Positions 12,693 to 25,140 of a DNA stretch of 64,000 nt are shown here, piece by piece. The stretch is from positions 1 to 64,000 of the forward strand of contig JACCGJ010001492.1 in NCBI GenBank assembly GCA_013407085.1, in the 5' to 3' direction. Each line of letters begins with the position of its first letter. Position 1 is the first letter of the stretch. Below the pieces are notes generated by a model. It was given only the letters and a program-made list of their open reading frames with translations. It had not been told where the DNA came from and made no database searches. The position numbers and the translations under genes are program-made. The stretch comes from Atriophallophorus winterbourni. Its lineage: Eukaryota; Platyhelminthes; Trematoda; Plagiorchiida; Microphallidae.

Positions 12693-12939
12693 TAGATACG
12701 TTGAATGATATACCAAACGTTCAGATCCGAGAGATGAGTTGGGAAGCAAGTCCGAAAGTATGCGTGCACAAATTGGTGCATCCGCACAGTGAAGTTAATG
12801 GAATCAGCCAATCAAACTAATGTATATTTACGTGTGATTTGTAAAGCATATCATCCACAAATATATAATTATACGAAATTCAAAGCTTGGTGTTCCAAAA
12901 TGGAAGCTAATTGCTATCCATTAGCGTTACATCCCTCCC

Positions 12940-13262
12940 ACCCAGAACATATTGTGGATGGTGGAGTAAGAAATGCAGAAGCGCTTTCTCAAGCTGATCT
13001 ACAGAACATGTTCACTCTACTACGACAGCTCAGCCTACGCTGGTTAGGTGTTATACATATAATGGGAAGCGGTTATAATTCAAATGTTCTACTTTATGGA
13101 GAGTTGAAATCAGGAACCCGGCCTTGGGGCAGGCGGCAAGTTCTACACAAAGATATCTGCAAAAGAGATGTGAAAGCTCTGGACATTACTATTACAAGTT
13201 TCGGCTTACATTGGAGCCACACCCGGAAGGAGCACTATGAGGCTATTTATGATCACGCAACC
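12940..13262 (+). mobile_element. RTE-like LINE, C-terminal fragment
   Basis: The frame reads RNAEALSQADLQNMFTLLRQ, then RWLGVIHIMGSG, LLYGELKSGTRPWGRR and DICKRDVKALDI. These correspond to the end of the RTE ORF2 as in 4417-4700 on the other strand. The 3' UTR and tail are missing and the open frame extends upstream into sequence without homology. Pseudogene. Confidence 0.8.
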
Positions 13263-14999
13263 AGTCGGTGATTAACTTATGATGGGTTATCAAGATATAT
13301 TTCTCGTTATTCCATGTTCAGCAAACAGCCACAAACCGGTGTGAAGGAGATATCAGCACCACAATATGATAGTTACGTATTATAAAAGCGGAAATAGGTA
13401 TTTTGCAACGGCGCTGAAAACGCACACTGCAATTGGCGATTCCCTTTTAAGAAAATGTATTACAAGTTTATTGAAATAGTTGCGTCAAAAAGAATGAGAA
13501 ATTAATGAACAACAATGAGTCAACAACCTCAATACCGATTTCTGCCGAAAACAAAACAATTCGTTAACAACATACCTAACATCCTAATGGCCGCAAAGAA
13601 TGACCATTGGCATACAACATCCTGACAAGTGTCCGCCTCCGAATTCAAAGAATACTTAACCAGAAACCTTAAATCTTTTTCCATTGCCACCGGCCAAATA
13701 GGCTTATTTCGTAGTGATTATTAATCGCTCATATGCTTTCACAACTTTTTACGTTCCACTATGACATTGCCTATGAAGTAGTCCTCTTCTTCGTTCTTAC
13801 ATTTTTAACAGTGCTTCCTCCATCACATGAATCCCACCCACATAAGCAAGAAATTGAATAAAATGACAGATCTTGTGACCACATGATACATGAGCTAGAG
13901 GTCTTGACATCAAACGCCGTGTATCCAACTTCGATTGATAGTGTTGGTGGTCCAAACATTTTCATCTGTCTAAATTGGTGCCATGCAAGCGCAAGTTTCT
14001 TCAAAATTGGCACGCTGTACCGAAAGGTTTAGAAGAAATGTGTATTTCGTACGGATAATACTACGTGGTTAATAACTGGTTATTGATTTTCAAATAGCGC
14101 TATGAAACATTCCACTTGGGATTTCAAATATGAGTTTATTGCTTGACTACTCAGTCCCAAAATGTTCGCGGGCATTCATACTTTGCTGTTCACCTCCGTT
14201 TTGTAGTTGCGGAAAATTGGTGCATACGATTCAAACCACCTTTTGATAATTCTTCTTCCATGCGGTGGACTGAGCGAAATTACAACAAAGATCGGCAACT
14301 TGTTTTTTCAGAACAAATTATCTTCTATCTGTAATTTCGGAAGATGTGAGAAACACATCACTTTGGTTATCTTCTATATCGTTTTAGAGTTTCCCTACAA
14401 CTTATTTTTGCCAATTGATTTACGTTTTTTGAAGTAGCGTACATACACTATGGTTTATCCGAGGCATATTGCTTTGGTGCTCGAGAGTCTTGAGATTGGA
14501 ATTCCGAGTAATTCTATGAAAAATTTAAGCAACATTGTATGATTTCTGCGTTTGCTATTGATAATATATCTCCATCTGTTGTTCAAATGAAAGCAGATCC
14601 AATTATACCTGGATTATCTTCACTAAACCCGAATCAGGGGTCGAGTTCAAACATGCAGTCACTCAATCATTTCCTCAACGAAGTGTCAAGATCAACCTCA
14701 GCGATAATCATCGGATGTCTCTATGAAACTGGACCCAGGAGCGTTCCGCAAGGACCACACGCCTGGCGTTCATATGATCAATTGATAGATAAACACCCTG
14801 GATCATACTCTTGTTGAAGCTGATTGCGGTCAACGTGTATTTTGATAAAAAGAGCTGCGAGTGCATATATTATCGATCGAAAATTCGATTAAAATTAGAA
14901 CCCCTATTTGTTTCAGAACTGTATGAACAGATGATTTTATGATCTAGTTAATTGTAGCCAACATTTTTAACTAAGATACCGAGTAAAGAACCGACACCA
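13263..14999. other. No recognisable gene
   Basis: Short open frames (13771-14013, 14143-14437, 14539-14817) have no recognisable motif. No repeat seen. Confidence 0.45.
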
Positions 15000-15299
15000 A
15001 CATAAACTCAGTAATGATGCATGGTGTTTCGGACCGACAGAGTTGTCCGTTTTGTGTAACACAAACCTGCAGTAAGAAAATATTAGATTCGGCTAGTCGT
15101 AAGTTTTTTGTAGATAATTTGGTAAGCACAATCATTCGTATCTACAGGCTGGAGTGTACTTTACCCCGGTGTACACATATTGTACAGGGGGTGGGCCAAT
15201 CGAGGCCAATCGCCTACGCTGACATAATGTCCATTAACTTGTTTGTACAGGCTTCGATTTTACTCGATGTATCATCGATTACGTCACCCCCGCGTTTCA

Positions 15300-16200
15300 C
15301 AGACACTTGTAGATTTTGTCCCGAATCATATCTGAGGTCAATATTTCTAAAGTTTATCGCGTTCACCCACGAATGGCACAAACCAAGAGAACCCAATTAC
15401 CCAAATTAAAAAGAGCAAATCACACACCAACCTTGTAATGTTGCACATTCACCCAACTAGGATATATTTAAATCGAATTTGGACAATTACATGTTGACCA
15501 ATCCAAACTTTGAACATATATATTTTAAACCATAAAAGCTTTGAACTTTGAAAACAGTTTCCGAAGATGATATCTCTCTAACCGTTCTGATACAATACTT
15601 CCGAAACCTGAATTATTGCTTGTTTGCGATCGATGTCTACTGCAGTTTCAGCGCGTCCTGCTGTATCGGAGAGTGGTGTCCAGCGGATAATCCGAAAGCT
15701 CGTGATTAGCACGCGTCGACAATGCACTTCACATCTCTAGAAAGGGCAGACCACAAAACTTAAAACTTTAATTAGACAATTCGTATTAAACCCTCAGAGT
15801 TTCCAGTCGATTTTCACTTCCATTCAAATTCAACCCCGAGGTCAACCTTGCAAACGTTAATCGCGTTCACACACGAATCCCACAAGACATGGCTCGGAAT
15901 AAACACGCCCATCAATCATTCGCCAATCTCGTCATCACATCATCGTCCTCAGCCTGCCTGTGCTGGTTGTCGCTTTAACCCACGTTAGTCGATTTCAAAC
16001 CAACCGGTTCCATTCGAGCCCTTTCTACGTTGGGCTCATTTGCCCGTCCCTGACGAATTGTGTTGACCTCCTCCATCTGCACCTGTTCTCGAAGATATTG
16101 CTACTCAACCCGTTCTCCGAAACCCGAATTTGTTCTGGCTTGTGATCATTGTCGTCGGTCGTTTCAGCGATTGTTGTTCTCGTGTTATGTCGAAGGGTGG
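15300..16200. repeat. Two related diverged repeat units in direct order
   Basis: Units at about 15300-15725 and 15800-16200 share several blocks in the same order: AAACG/AAAG-TTTATCGCGTTCAC, a CGAAGATGATAT-like block, AACCGTTCT...CCGAAACC and GTTTCAGCG. A third, weaker relative lies at about 28640-28990 (CAATTCAACTCCGAAGTTAA and following). No protein motif is visible. Possibly the untranslated part of an unknown element. Confidence 0.5.
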
Positions 16201-16767
16201 TAATTTAAGTGGTTCAATGTTCTACGAAGCATTAAGCGTAACAATAACCATAGGATGATGAAAATTAAAATATAAATGAAGAAAAACTACGCTGAGCAGT
16301 TGGATTACACAGTATGAAAATAGTCGGAGACGAATAATTGAATAAAAATCGGTCTACTTTAGTTTCAAACTGATGCAATCTAGTGGAGTGAATAATGGTA
16401 GAATGTGAACTGTTCCAAGGAAAACAGACACGGACAGAATAAAAACGCCATCTCCAGTTTAGGCTTTTTGTTCCGAGACGGTAAAGAACTTTGCCTCAAA
16501 GGTCTGCCTTTCTTCTTGCTACGTGTTTAGTTAGTCAATAGTGACTAATAGTACAAAAGTTTTCAGTGTTAAGCTTTCGGGTAATTATTACTTGGGTTTT
16601 GCTCTGTTACAATAATAATATCTGGTTAACCTGGCGTGCGGTTGGATTCCAAGACTTTTGAATATAACTTTCTTACTTTTCATCTGATTAGTGTGATTTT
16701 TGGATATTTATCTGAAAATTTGCTACGACGGATCTACTCGTACAACAATTACCTAGGTCACTGTTTC
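16201..16767. other. No recognisable gene
   Basis: AT-rich spacer, nothing identifiable. Confidence 0.45.
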
Positions 16768-16933
16768 AGAGGCCAAAACTTTGTCCGAATTCGCATGAAA
16801 AGTAAACGAACACAACTCGCATTTGCCTTGACGCGATCTCGCTCTTGACATTTTGTAGTTTTTACTAGCTTCGGCGTCGGATACACTAAGGCTCCCGTTG
16901 CCGGTCATTGCTACATGACCTCGGCGACGAGGT
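16768..16933. repeat. Dispersed repeat of about 165 bp, copy 2
   Basis: Partner of 12525-12692, same strand, only scattered substitutions. It ends at the same ACCTCGGCGACGAGG boundary, after which the two loci differ. Confidence 0.8.
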
Positions 16934-17034
16934 CATTTATCGATCGGTGGCTGTCGGTGGTGTGAAAACAAGCGATGCGATCCAATGAACTACAAGCTGC
17001 CTCGATTGTTTTGATCTGACAGTTGAAAGAACTA

Positions 17035-17250
17035 TCGACCAAATCTTTCCGACGGTATTTCATTAGTCGCGATAGAATTGGGTTCGAATTTGATTCGCAA
17101 GGATTAACGTATTCCATGACTGGTCTCAGGTATTTATTCATGATCCGGGGGACAATCTTAAGCGAACATTTCCCTAATTCCCGTTTTAGTAAATTGAGGA
17201 CACTTGTTGAATTTGTAATGACAGTGCTTGTTTGAAGTAAGGTTTTCAAT
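17035..17250 (-). mobile_element. CR1-like LINE, RT C-terminal scrap
   Basis: The minus frame from 17249 reads TSVLNLLKRELGKCSLKIVP followed by RIMNKYLRPVMEY, matching the same region of family A (for example 780-900 and 37250-37400). Homology stops after the PVMEY block, so the fragment is short and bounded on both sides by unrelated sequence. Confidence 0.75.
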
Positions 17251-17724
17251 CTTTTTGTTCCCTACGCCTTTGAGGGACATGTGAAAATTACTTTTTCCCC
17301 ACATTTATGAGAATGCATTTGTTGAATTTATAAGACAGTTTGTTCTTCCACGACCAAATGTGTATCGTATCAAGAACTTTCTGTTGTAGCAAACAGTTTC
17401 CTGGGCGGTGTTCTGTAAATCAAAGGATTGACTCTGTTCACTGGAGCACTTTCTGCATTTACCACACGAAAAATGGATCTTATCATTTGTTTTCATTCGC
17501 TTGTGAATGGTTCAATAAATCAGATGAAAGTGAGTGGTTACAGACACAAGCGTTTTTAGAATGCTTTTGACGCACTAATTCAATTTCATCATTATTGGAC
17601 TGTTAGTTTTCTGCAGTTTCATTCCCAAGAAACAGTTGACTGATACCAACCACTGCACGATGATTTTTCAAGTTGAAATATTTTGATCATCAGGGGAAAA
17701 TGCCGAATTGATGACCTTTCTCTT
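17251..17724. other. No recognisable gene
   Basis: Spacer between two CR1-like fragments of opposite orientation. Confidence 0.4.
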
Positions 17725-18130
17725 GTTAATCACGTCCTGTTATGGAATATTCTATCCAAGCATGGGCACCATGGCTGAGGAAGGATATCTAACTACTTGA
17801 CTGGATTTATCATCGTGCGACAAAGTTGGTCTTCCGTTTCAGAAATTTGCATTTTAAAAAGCGAATGTTAAAACTAAATCTACACAATTTTACCAAACGA
17901 CGGATACGGAGTGACCTCCTATTGACATTCAAAATATTGCATACTGAAAACCATCCTCTTAAACACTTGCTAAAGCCCAATAGCCTTACTCGAACACGAA
18001 AACATTCAAAGGCCTTAAGCATTCCGCATTCTCGATAGGACATTCAACGTAATTTTTTCTCGGTCAGAATTTGTTTCACTTGAAACATTTTGCTCGAAAT
18101 CTGTTGAGGTTTCCGTTTCTAAACTCGTTG
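17725..18130 (+). mobile_element. CR1-like LINE, RT C-terminal fragment
   Basis: Plus-strand translation gives VMEYSIQAWAPWLRKDI near 17738-17790, then LNLHNFTKRRIRSDLLLTFK (17869-17930), ILHTENHPLKHLL and RKHSKALSIPHSR. These are the usual final blocks of a CR1-like ORF2. Frameshifts and stops separate the blocks. Confidence 0.8.
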
Positions 18131-18169
18131 AGTATATGAGGAACCACGCAGTATGTGACTGTCCCAATT

Positions 18170-19350
18170 TATTTTTGGATGATTTTTTGATTTTTACTCG
18201 ATATACCTAGTCATCCTATAGTTACTGCTTTTTCTACCACAAAACTTTCTGTGTTCTGAACACCACTGAATATTTGTATACGGAAACAAATAAAAATGTG
18301 CCGTTCAAAAGATCGACAGTTTTCGTAGTTAGAAAAAATCGTGCATTGTCTCGGCATGATGGAAAAATAAACGGTAAGATATCCAGGGAAGTTGCAAGTT
18401 ATATAAGCGGGCTGTAGGGCACAATTAATGAGCTCAAATATATCCAATTTTTTTCCTGAACATCCTTTCATTAGATGATTTTACAACGTTTGATGGTAAA
18501 GATTTCCATAAGAAACAACGTGCACCAAATAGAAGAACCGACGGCAGTTCCGGTGAGAATGTGGAATAAGCAATGCCAAGGCGTGACTGCCTGTGCTACG
18601 ACTCTTCCCGAGACGAAATCGATGCCTCAAAGAATGAATACTTGAGTTCGGTATTTTTCTATTTTTGGACTAAATCCAATCGAACTTGTCTTCATGCAAG
18701 TGTTTCCTTATCAAACGCACCAGTCGATCCTCATAAGGGAGGTCAGTGATAAATCCTCTCGATCATCTTGATGTCCTTTAGTTGCCATGGCGCCCAAGTA
18801 ATCAAACATTGGTTTTATATACGTATTTATAGCGGTGGGAATTTTTTGAGTGAAGGACGTCCAGAATTACGTCGAAGCATACCTAGCATGCGGCTAGCTC
18901 GGTTGTACACGGCTTTGCATTGCAAGCTGTTCTTCAGACTTCCATTAATACAAACATCGAGGTTCCTTTCTTCTGTTGTCCATTGCAGTTGTTCGGATCC
19001 AAGCTTGTAAGATAATGAGTTATTTTTACCTATCTGCAACACTTTGCACTTTATGAAATTGAATGGAAGCTTGTTTCGCTCTGACCAGCTGTTCAATATA
19101 TCCAAATCACTTTGTAAGCACAAGCAGTCCACGCTTGACGTGATTCGCATCCAAAGTTTAGCATCATCCGCCAGAAGAACCATTTTTGCTGTGACGAGTT
19201 TCAATAAGTCAGTGATGTACACGATAAAGAGAATCGCACTAAATACTTAACCCTGTGGGACACCGATAGTAGCTTCGATGTCCCTAGGCATCACACTATC
19301 CACACGTACTGGTGCCTTGCGAGCAACGAGGAAGTTGATTCAATGACTAT
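18170..19350 (-). mobile_element. CR1-like LINE, family C copy 1, RT palm to 3' region
   Basis: On the minus strand the frame reads PVRVDSVMPRDIEATIGVPQ, a single TAA at 19247-19249, then FSAILFIVYITDLLKLV and the catalytic box VLLADDAKLWMRI. It continues through NKLPFNFIKCKVLQIGKN to about 18827. Downstream the C-terminal part is present but broken by frameshifts. Two further minus-strand copies of the same family lie at 21637-22060 and 33820-34535. The stop sits exactly within the conserved GVPQGSVLG turn. Confidence 0.85.
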
Positions 19351-19717
19351 TCCTATTGTTTGATCTAGTGCCAAACGTACCCTGAACTGTAACTAAAGTG
19401 CATTAGTACAGAAGCGGATACATTTCAAATTTCTATAGGTGTTCAGATATTTTTTAATCAATTTCATTCAAGGTATTTGTAGCTGATAAATATTAGTTTA
19501 AAATCAAATATAATAAAATTTGGCAAATATTTCACACACAGGTGTCACAAGATACGCCAATCCAAGCAAATCTATTTTAACCGTTTACTGATGAACAGCA
19601 TATTCATGGAACGAACTTAACATACAAGACCTTTGACAGATATATAATTCAGAACTCTACTAATCAATCGATTATGACTGACAGTCTGATGCTGACCACA
19701 TTCTAGCGATAAGACTC
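19351..19717. other. No recognisable gene
   Basis: Spacer with no motif. Confidence 0.4.
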
Positions 19718-19744
19718 ATCTCTCTCTCTCTGTCTCTCTCTCTC
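19718..19744. repeat. (CT)n microsatellite
   Basis: Uninterrupted apart from one TG step in the CT run. A (GT)n tract of about 26 bp lies 165 bp further on (19906-19932). Confidence 0.9.
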
Positions 19745-21636
19745 GAAAATACATCAGCCATTTTTGGACAGCAGCCAGCATCATTCTGTACAACAACCAG
19801 AACTTTGACGTCTTCCCTCTCGTTCGTTTCGCAACGTCGATCTGTCACCAACAGACATTTTGATGGTCTTGTCAAAAGTGACAGGTCATTTCGCGGGCTT
19901 GTGCGCCATTGTTTGTGTGTGCGTGTGTGTGATAGAATGGGTATACGTAAGCCCACGAGCGTTTGACAGTTTTTGGTAGTATGGCACCAAATCACGGATC
20001 ATTCCAATATCTGAACGACGATTTCACTAATGTCAATCATTACTTTCTCTCGAGCACGTTTTCTAGTTGTTGCTAGCATAATCACAATCAATTAAAATCG
20101 ATTAATGTCGTATATAGTTAGCGTTAGAGAATGAAAAAGTTAAATGAGTCCATGTTTTAGTGATGATCGTTATGTTGTTGCCATCAAAGCACAGACCAAG
20201 CCTCAAACAAATGGTGTATTTTTCATGCGGGATTTCCTGTTCCGGGTTGATAAGGTTGGTACTTTTCTCCGGTTGGCATCAATAGTATGCGGTAAAGTTG
20301 AGATTAGATCTGCTTGCTACGTTGCCAGTACTCACTTCACAAATGGATCCAGTAGGGCATAACAATTAAGCAATTCACGACATATGTGTGATTTAACCTA
20401 CGGGGGTCTAGTTCGAATGAGGCACCTGTTGCCACTTTACAAATATGCTACTTTATTGCTCAATTACTCACTTGTTTCATTGTTAAGGAGCTCAAAAATC
20501 ATCAACCGATGAATCTAGGGTAAACAAGACTGATCTAAATGCTGTGCTCTCACAGAGCGATTGAGCAGTCAGGGTAAACTCCCATTGAAATTCATCACCG
20601 CTTTTTTGGGTTGCCTGCAAGAATAGGCTGCAGTCTAATTAACATAAACCATTTAATATCAATCTATATAGTCCTCGGCACCCCAATAGTATTCATTTCA
20701 TATGCAGTCAATAAAATTGTAGCAATTTATCCGTCATTAATATGGCGGTATTGTGAAGGCCTACACAATCTCGCATCCCTGTACAGGAGTGGTACGGTTG
20801 AGTTGAATTCTGTAAAATCGAGTCTATTCCGGGACGAATTCATTTTCAAAGTCGCCTCGTTTAAATCTAGCAGTCGAACGTATGTAGTAATCAAGCATTC
20901 ACACTTACGCCTATGTGTTTTCACATTATTTGCTTAAAAGCTAAAACTTATGACGCGTGCCCCTGAAACAATATTTGAAGGTGATTCTTCGTGAAAATTA
21001 TTTAATTGAGCCTTAAGCGAATTTGATAGCGTTATCACACACCGCAAATTGATGAGTCACAAGCAATGAATTTCTGGATATTCAAACTTAGTTCCTAGCT
21101 GATGCCATACAAAGAAAACCTTTCGGGATTTCTAAAAACCATCCTTTAGATATGCATAGATAAGCTGAGATATCTTTATTTTGATAACAGATCCAATTAT
21201 ATTTCACTTGTGAATTCGTTATTCTAAACCATTTTCATCCATTTGTTATTGAAAAGTCAATAAAATGACTGAATGCTTGGAAACTGGCACAGAACATTTT
21301 TTTATCCTTGATCAGCTCGCTAAAGATACAGAGTTTAATCTAGGACTAAAAGAGGAGGTCAAACGTAGCAGTGTTTGGCGCGATATATTAGAAAGCACAC
21401 GTATTACAGAAAGATACTTATTACTACGCATCCCCGAACACGTTTAATTGATTCCATAAAAACTGATATTTTCGATCAGAATGTCTGAGAGGTTCAAGGC
21501 TTATCACCGTTTAAAGTAACAGTCAATCTTTGGAAGGCATAGGTTTAGGGTGAATAAAGTATTTACGATAATATGTATATAATTGATTTTGATTGCCCAA
21601 CTTGTTTGTAATTAGAACAGATAGTTCAACGCGTCA
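19745..21636. other. No recognisable gene
   Basis: Contains the (GT)n tract at 19906-19932 and unassigned open frames (20144-20362, 20611-20937, 21265-21447). The last starts with a genuine ATG and encodes 60 acidic residues with no recognised domain. Confidence 0.4.
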
Positions 21637-22060
21637 AAGATTCAAGAACTTGTGGTATAAAAAGCTTATAGCTGCGCAACACCATTTGACAGTCGTATTA
21701 GGAAAAAGCTATAAAAATTAAGGCATTTTTATGATCAACATATTTTGTAGTTATGAATACGTCATGTATCGTCTCTGTATGATGAAAAAATATACCTTAG
21801 GAAAAATAACGTGTAAAGTTGCTTAATTTATTTATATAAGCCGACTGTGGAGTGGAATTCCCTAGCATAAATATACCCAGTTTGTTCCTGAAAATACGTT
21901 CACTAGGTGATTGTCCAACGTCTGACAGTAAGGAGTTCCATAAGAAACAAACGTTCATCGAGTAAAAGAATCCGATGAGAATGTGGAATATCATGTACCA
22001 ATGTGTCACTTCGTGAGGTATGGCTTGACCAGAGGCGAAATAGATGCCTCAGTGTATGAA
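21637..22060 (-). mobile_element. CR1-like LINE, family C copy 2, 3' end only
   Basis: The minus frame 22009-21797 reads VCFLWNSLLSDVGQSPSERI and FRNKLGIFM, the LINE ORF2 C-terminus. The 3' UTR matches 18170-18480 and 33880-34130 in order. The end near 21637 reads, on the minus strand, TATACCACAAGTTCTTGAAT, related to the CCATAAATCTTGAAT end of other families here. Confidence 0.75.
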
Positions 22061-23479
22061 GTACGACTGAGTGAGCAACCGAGACATCAGAATGTCAGTT
22101 GAAATGATGATTATCTCCAAATATGAAATTCTTTCTCGGGAAGACATTTTAAGTATATTTTGTTTCCCCAAATTTGTCGCTAGGAGAAATTCAACCCAAT
22201 GTAAAAGTAACAGTGTATTAAAAAAACATGAAGTATCGCTCATGAATATCTAAGCGAAACATTTTTATTATATCTTACTCCTTAACTTACAGCTACCTAA
22301 ATTTCAAGCTTTCAATAGTGCCGCAAAAGTCTCTTCTCGTTCCTGCCTTTAAACCTGTTTTTTACATCATCTCTCCATAACCGATTACATTTACGATTAC
22401 TTTACTGACAATTCTTCCCTTTCTTTGTGAAATATTTCGCGACTACACTTCTCAATCTTTCAGCACATCAATCAAACTAACTGACATGTGTTCAAAGCTC
22501 GTAAACCTCCATTCATCTTTCCATCCATCGCTCCGCAACAATTGTCCATCATTTCACATTTTGTCCACACGCGATTTACTCTCCCACTCCCGTTTCTCCA
22601 CAACTCTCGTCTTGGGGTTGGAACAAAACAGGACGACCACACCCGTCACTCAGGTTCCGGCAAGAAATGACTGTTTATTATGATTCTACGTCATTCGAAA
22701 TTAATGTCGACACAACGCTGCTTCCAACACTCCCACCCCACCACCATCGACAACACATTATGGGTTAAATGCTCGTGGGTTTTCCTATGTGTGTGTGCGC
22801 GCACGGGTGCAGGGGATTTTTCAATCGGAGAGTGTGGGAAAAGTCACGTTTCAGCTCAGTTTTTTCCACAGGGACAACATCAATCATCCTGAGGGTTATC
22901 CACAATTTTGTTTAACTGTCGTTGTTTGATTTTTCGTGATTGACACCCGAAATAGGCCCGGACTGCCATGACAACATACATCTATTCGCAATCACGTAAG
23001 TCTATTGTCCTGCAAAAGAAAATCGATAGCGGTTTTGAGGTGAACAACCTTGAAATTCCAATAAATAATAGCAAATATCCCATATATTCATACTTCATAT
23101 ACATCCAAGAATCTGTTCAAAGCGCACCTGAAAACGTCCATACATACCGCCACAACTTTTGCGTGCTATCCTTTGTCGATCTTGGAAGCTGTTAGCTGAA
23201 TAACTTGCAAACTCGTCAATGGAAACGATGGTGAGGTTGTATCAATTAATTATGTGTGATAAGGTTGAATATCATGATCACTTGCAGAAATGCTTCCGCA
23301 AACAATCATTATTCCACGGTGTGATCTTTATACACTTAGGTTCGAAAATGTTGAAATTTGCATTCCTACGGACAAAACCAATATCTTGTTCTGCTTTGAT
23401 GTATCACATAATCTTGATGAGACGTCAGACGCGTTTTATTGAGCTCCTGATTATCAGGATATACTGTGCTTACACTTAC
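22061..23479. other. No recognisable gene
   Basis: Several short open frames, none with a motif. A pyrimidine-rich stretch lies at about 22490-22640. Confidence 0.4.
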
Positions 23480-24210
23480 ACATCACGCATCACTCACCAG
23501 TACCTCTCCGTGCCGGGTGGCACATGAGCTAAAAACTTCACGCCAGGGGTTCCGGTCTGCCCTGCTTCCGTTTGCCGTCTGCCCACCGTTGAAGCCTGTG
23601 CATGTAGTTTTATTTTGTTGGTTTTTGTTCGCCGTTCCAACTTCTGCGCCAAGTTTCCTTGGGCCGTCCCCTTTGTTCAGTTGACCTTGCGGACGCCAGT
23701 GAATGGCTACCTGTCCGTATGCGAAACTGGATTCCATCCTGCAGACAGACCGAACCATCTCCACCGTCCGCTTTTGACTACGGTAGATACACCTCCGACC
23801 GTTTTTCTCAGAAGCTCTTCTTCGAAATGGTGTTGCCAGAAAAATTCGAAGAATCCTTCTCAAGACTTAGTTTGAAACACGTCATTCTGCCGCTCATAGC
23901 AGTAGTCAGTCTCCCAGCATTCCCGATGCTACAGCAACACACACAGAACGTTGCTCTTGAGAGTCTGATCTCGGGTTAATCGACGGAGAGCGGAGATTTC
24001 CAAATGGAAGTCAGCAAGGCGGATGCTTGGTTCGCCTTCCCGGTCCTTCTCCTGACCTCAATCTTCACAGTCACCATTTACAGTCGTTTGCTCCCAGGTA
24101 GACTGTTTTTCTGTAAAACCTCACTGAGCGGTTACCGTCCACTAACACTGGTGGTTGCCTCCGGAACATTCTTCCGCATTACCCTCCGATTTGGCCAGCG
24201 TTAATTATCT
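23480..24210 (-). mobile_element. Endonuclease/RT LINE of a further, RTE-like family, C-terminal fragment
   Basis: Minus-strand translation in three frames gives RRRTGKANQASALLTSIWKS near 24030, NVLSVLLYGCETW-equivalent sequence much altered near 23960, then KLSLEKDSSNF, MRRILRIFLATPFR (23863) and a GRPKETWRRSWNGEQK block near 23640. It closes with MCHPARRGTGE near 23500. This ordered set is typical of a common metazoan LINE ORF2 C-terminus. Several frameshifts; non-functional. It differs from the RTE family at 4.2 kb. Confidence 0.7.
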
Positions 24211-24570
24211 AAACCCACCGGCGTGCCCAATTTCGGATAGTCGATCGCTCTTGCTCGGATGTCACTGATCTTGCACGCCAAGAAGGGCAAAAACTTACAC
24301 ATAAGTGGAATATTAATCCATTTTTGAGTCCCTTCGAAGTCTGTTTTCTGGATATCCCACTCTCGTAGCGGTATTCGATAATACGAGCAAATTCGGATTT
24401 CTCGTGATTTTCCCATATTGGATTACGTGTGCAACGAGGTTAATACCATCAAGCGCTCGAAGGGATTAACGTCATCGGAAAGATCTTATTATTCGACATC
24501 TACCGGTTATATTTTCAACATCTTGCGAACAACTACCCAAGCGTAACGCCGGATTCTAATTTTCTTGTTA
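24211..24570. other. No confident feature
   Basis: May be the upstream continuation of the adjoining LINE fragment, but no motif is clear. Confidence 0.35.
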
Positions 24571-24656
24571 CACTCAAATCTCGGTACTATGCCACTCTCG
24601 CTACTATGCCACTCTTGCTCGGTCCCAACGGGTGGCATAGTACTGAGATTTGAGTG
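24571..24656. repeat. 27-bp inverted repeat (hairpin)
   Basis: Arms 24571-24597 and 24630-24656 are reverse complements except for two positions. The 32-nt spacer repeats part of the left arm (CTACTATGCCACTCT-like). It could be a terminal hairpin of a small DNA element or a fold-back; no transposase is nearby. Confidence 0.75.
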
Positions 24657-25140
24657 CATTAGTGAACACCACTTTTGTCGCGCTCACGATCTTCATTATT
24701 GATCGCTCGACTGAACCACTGATTGTACACACACCATTGAACAGTGATGCTCACAACCATGACCGGATGACCCCGAAACAAAACAAAGTTCATCGGGCTG
24801 CGTGTGCAGTTTGCCGAAAGTCGGCAAGTCCAAAGGCGAAGTCTCTCACGTGTTGCGCTTGTTTGTTGAAAGTGTATGCAAAATGCGACAAATCGATGAC
24901 CTCGGATTTGGTATCGATTAGTAATGGAGATAATTGTCCCGGTGTTTCTATGGGCAGTTTAGCGGTAAGGTCAAATAAGTGGTGGTGGGTTAACTACTAC
25001 TTAACCATGTTCCCTGTCCTGACTATCACCCTTGGTTTGACGAAGCCGATAGAAAGTCCATCATACTCGAACAGGCCAACATTTACCAAGATAACCGCGC
25101 AGGTGGTGACTATGACGGTGTAAGTGTTCGCCGGGATCAG
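24657..25140 (+). pseudogene. PHD-finger-like ORF1 remnant of a CR1-type LINE, interrupted by a PLE end
   Basis: The open frame 24650-25123 contains CAVCRKSASPKAKSLTCCAC followed by LLKVYAKC. This is a cysteine pattern (Cx2C...Cx2C...C) like the PHD finger found in ORF1 of many CR1 elements, with Tyr where His is usual. After NGDNCPGV the reading continues into sequence that matches the PLE terminal region (24945-25060). From about 25070 ORF1-like sequence may resume. The frame stays open across the insertion by chance. No AUG-initiated host gene is suggested. Confidence 0.5.
24945..25060 (+). mobile_element. PLE terminal-region fragment with decayed hammerhead core
   Basis: The segment from GGCAGTTTAGCGGTAAGGTC to GGTTTGACGAAGCC matches 27340-27435 in the 3' region of the plus-strand PLE copy. 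The hammerhead core is mutated (TTGACGA) and the GAAA half is not intact. Confidence 0.7.

Noticed and set aside
23411..23440. TTGATGAGACGTCAGACGCG, and the similar CTGATGAGACGTCAACG at 30319, look like hammerhead cores
   Set aside because: No GAAA half and no stem I pairing on either side; similarity of the two sites ends after about 25 bases.
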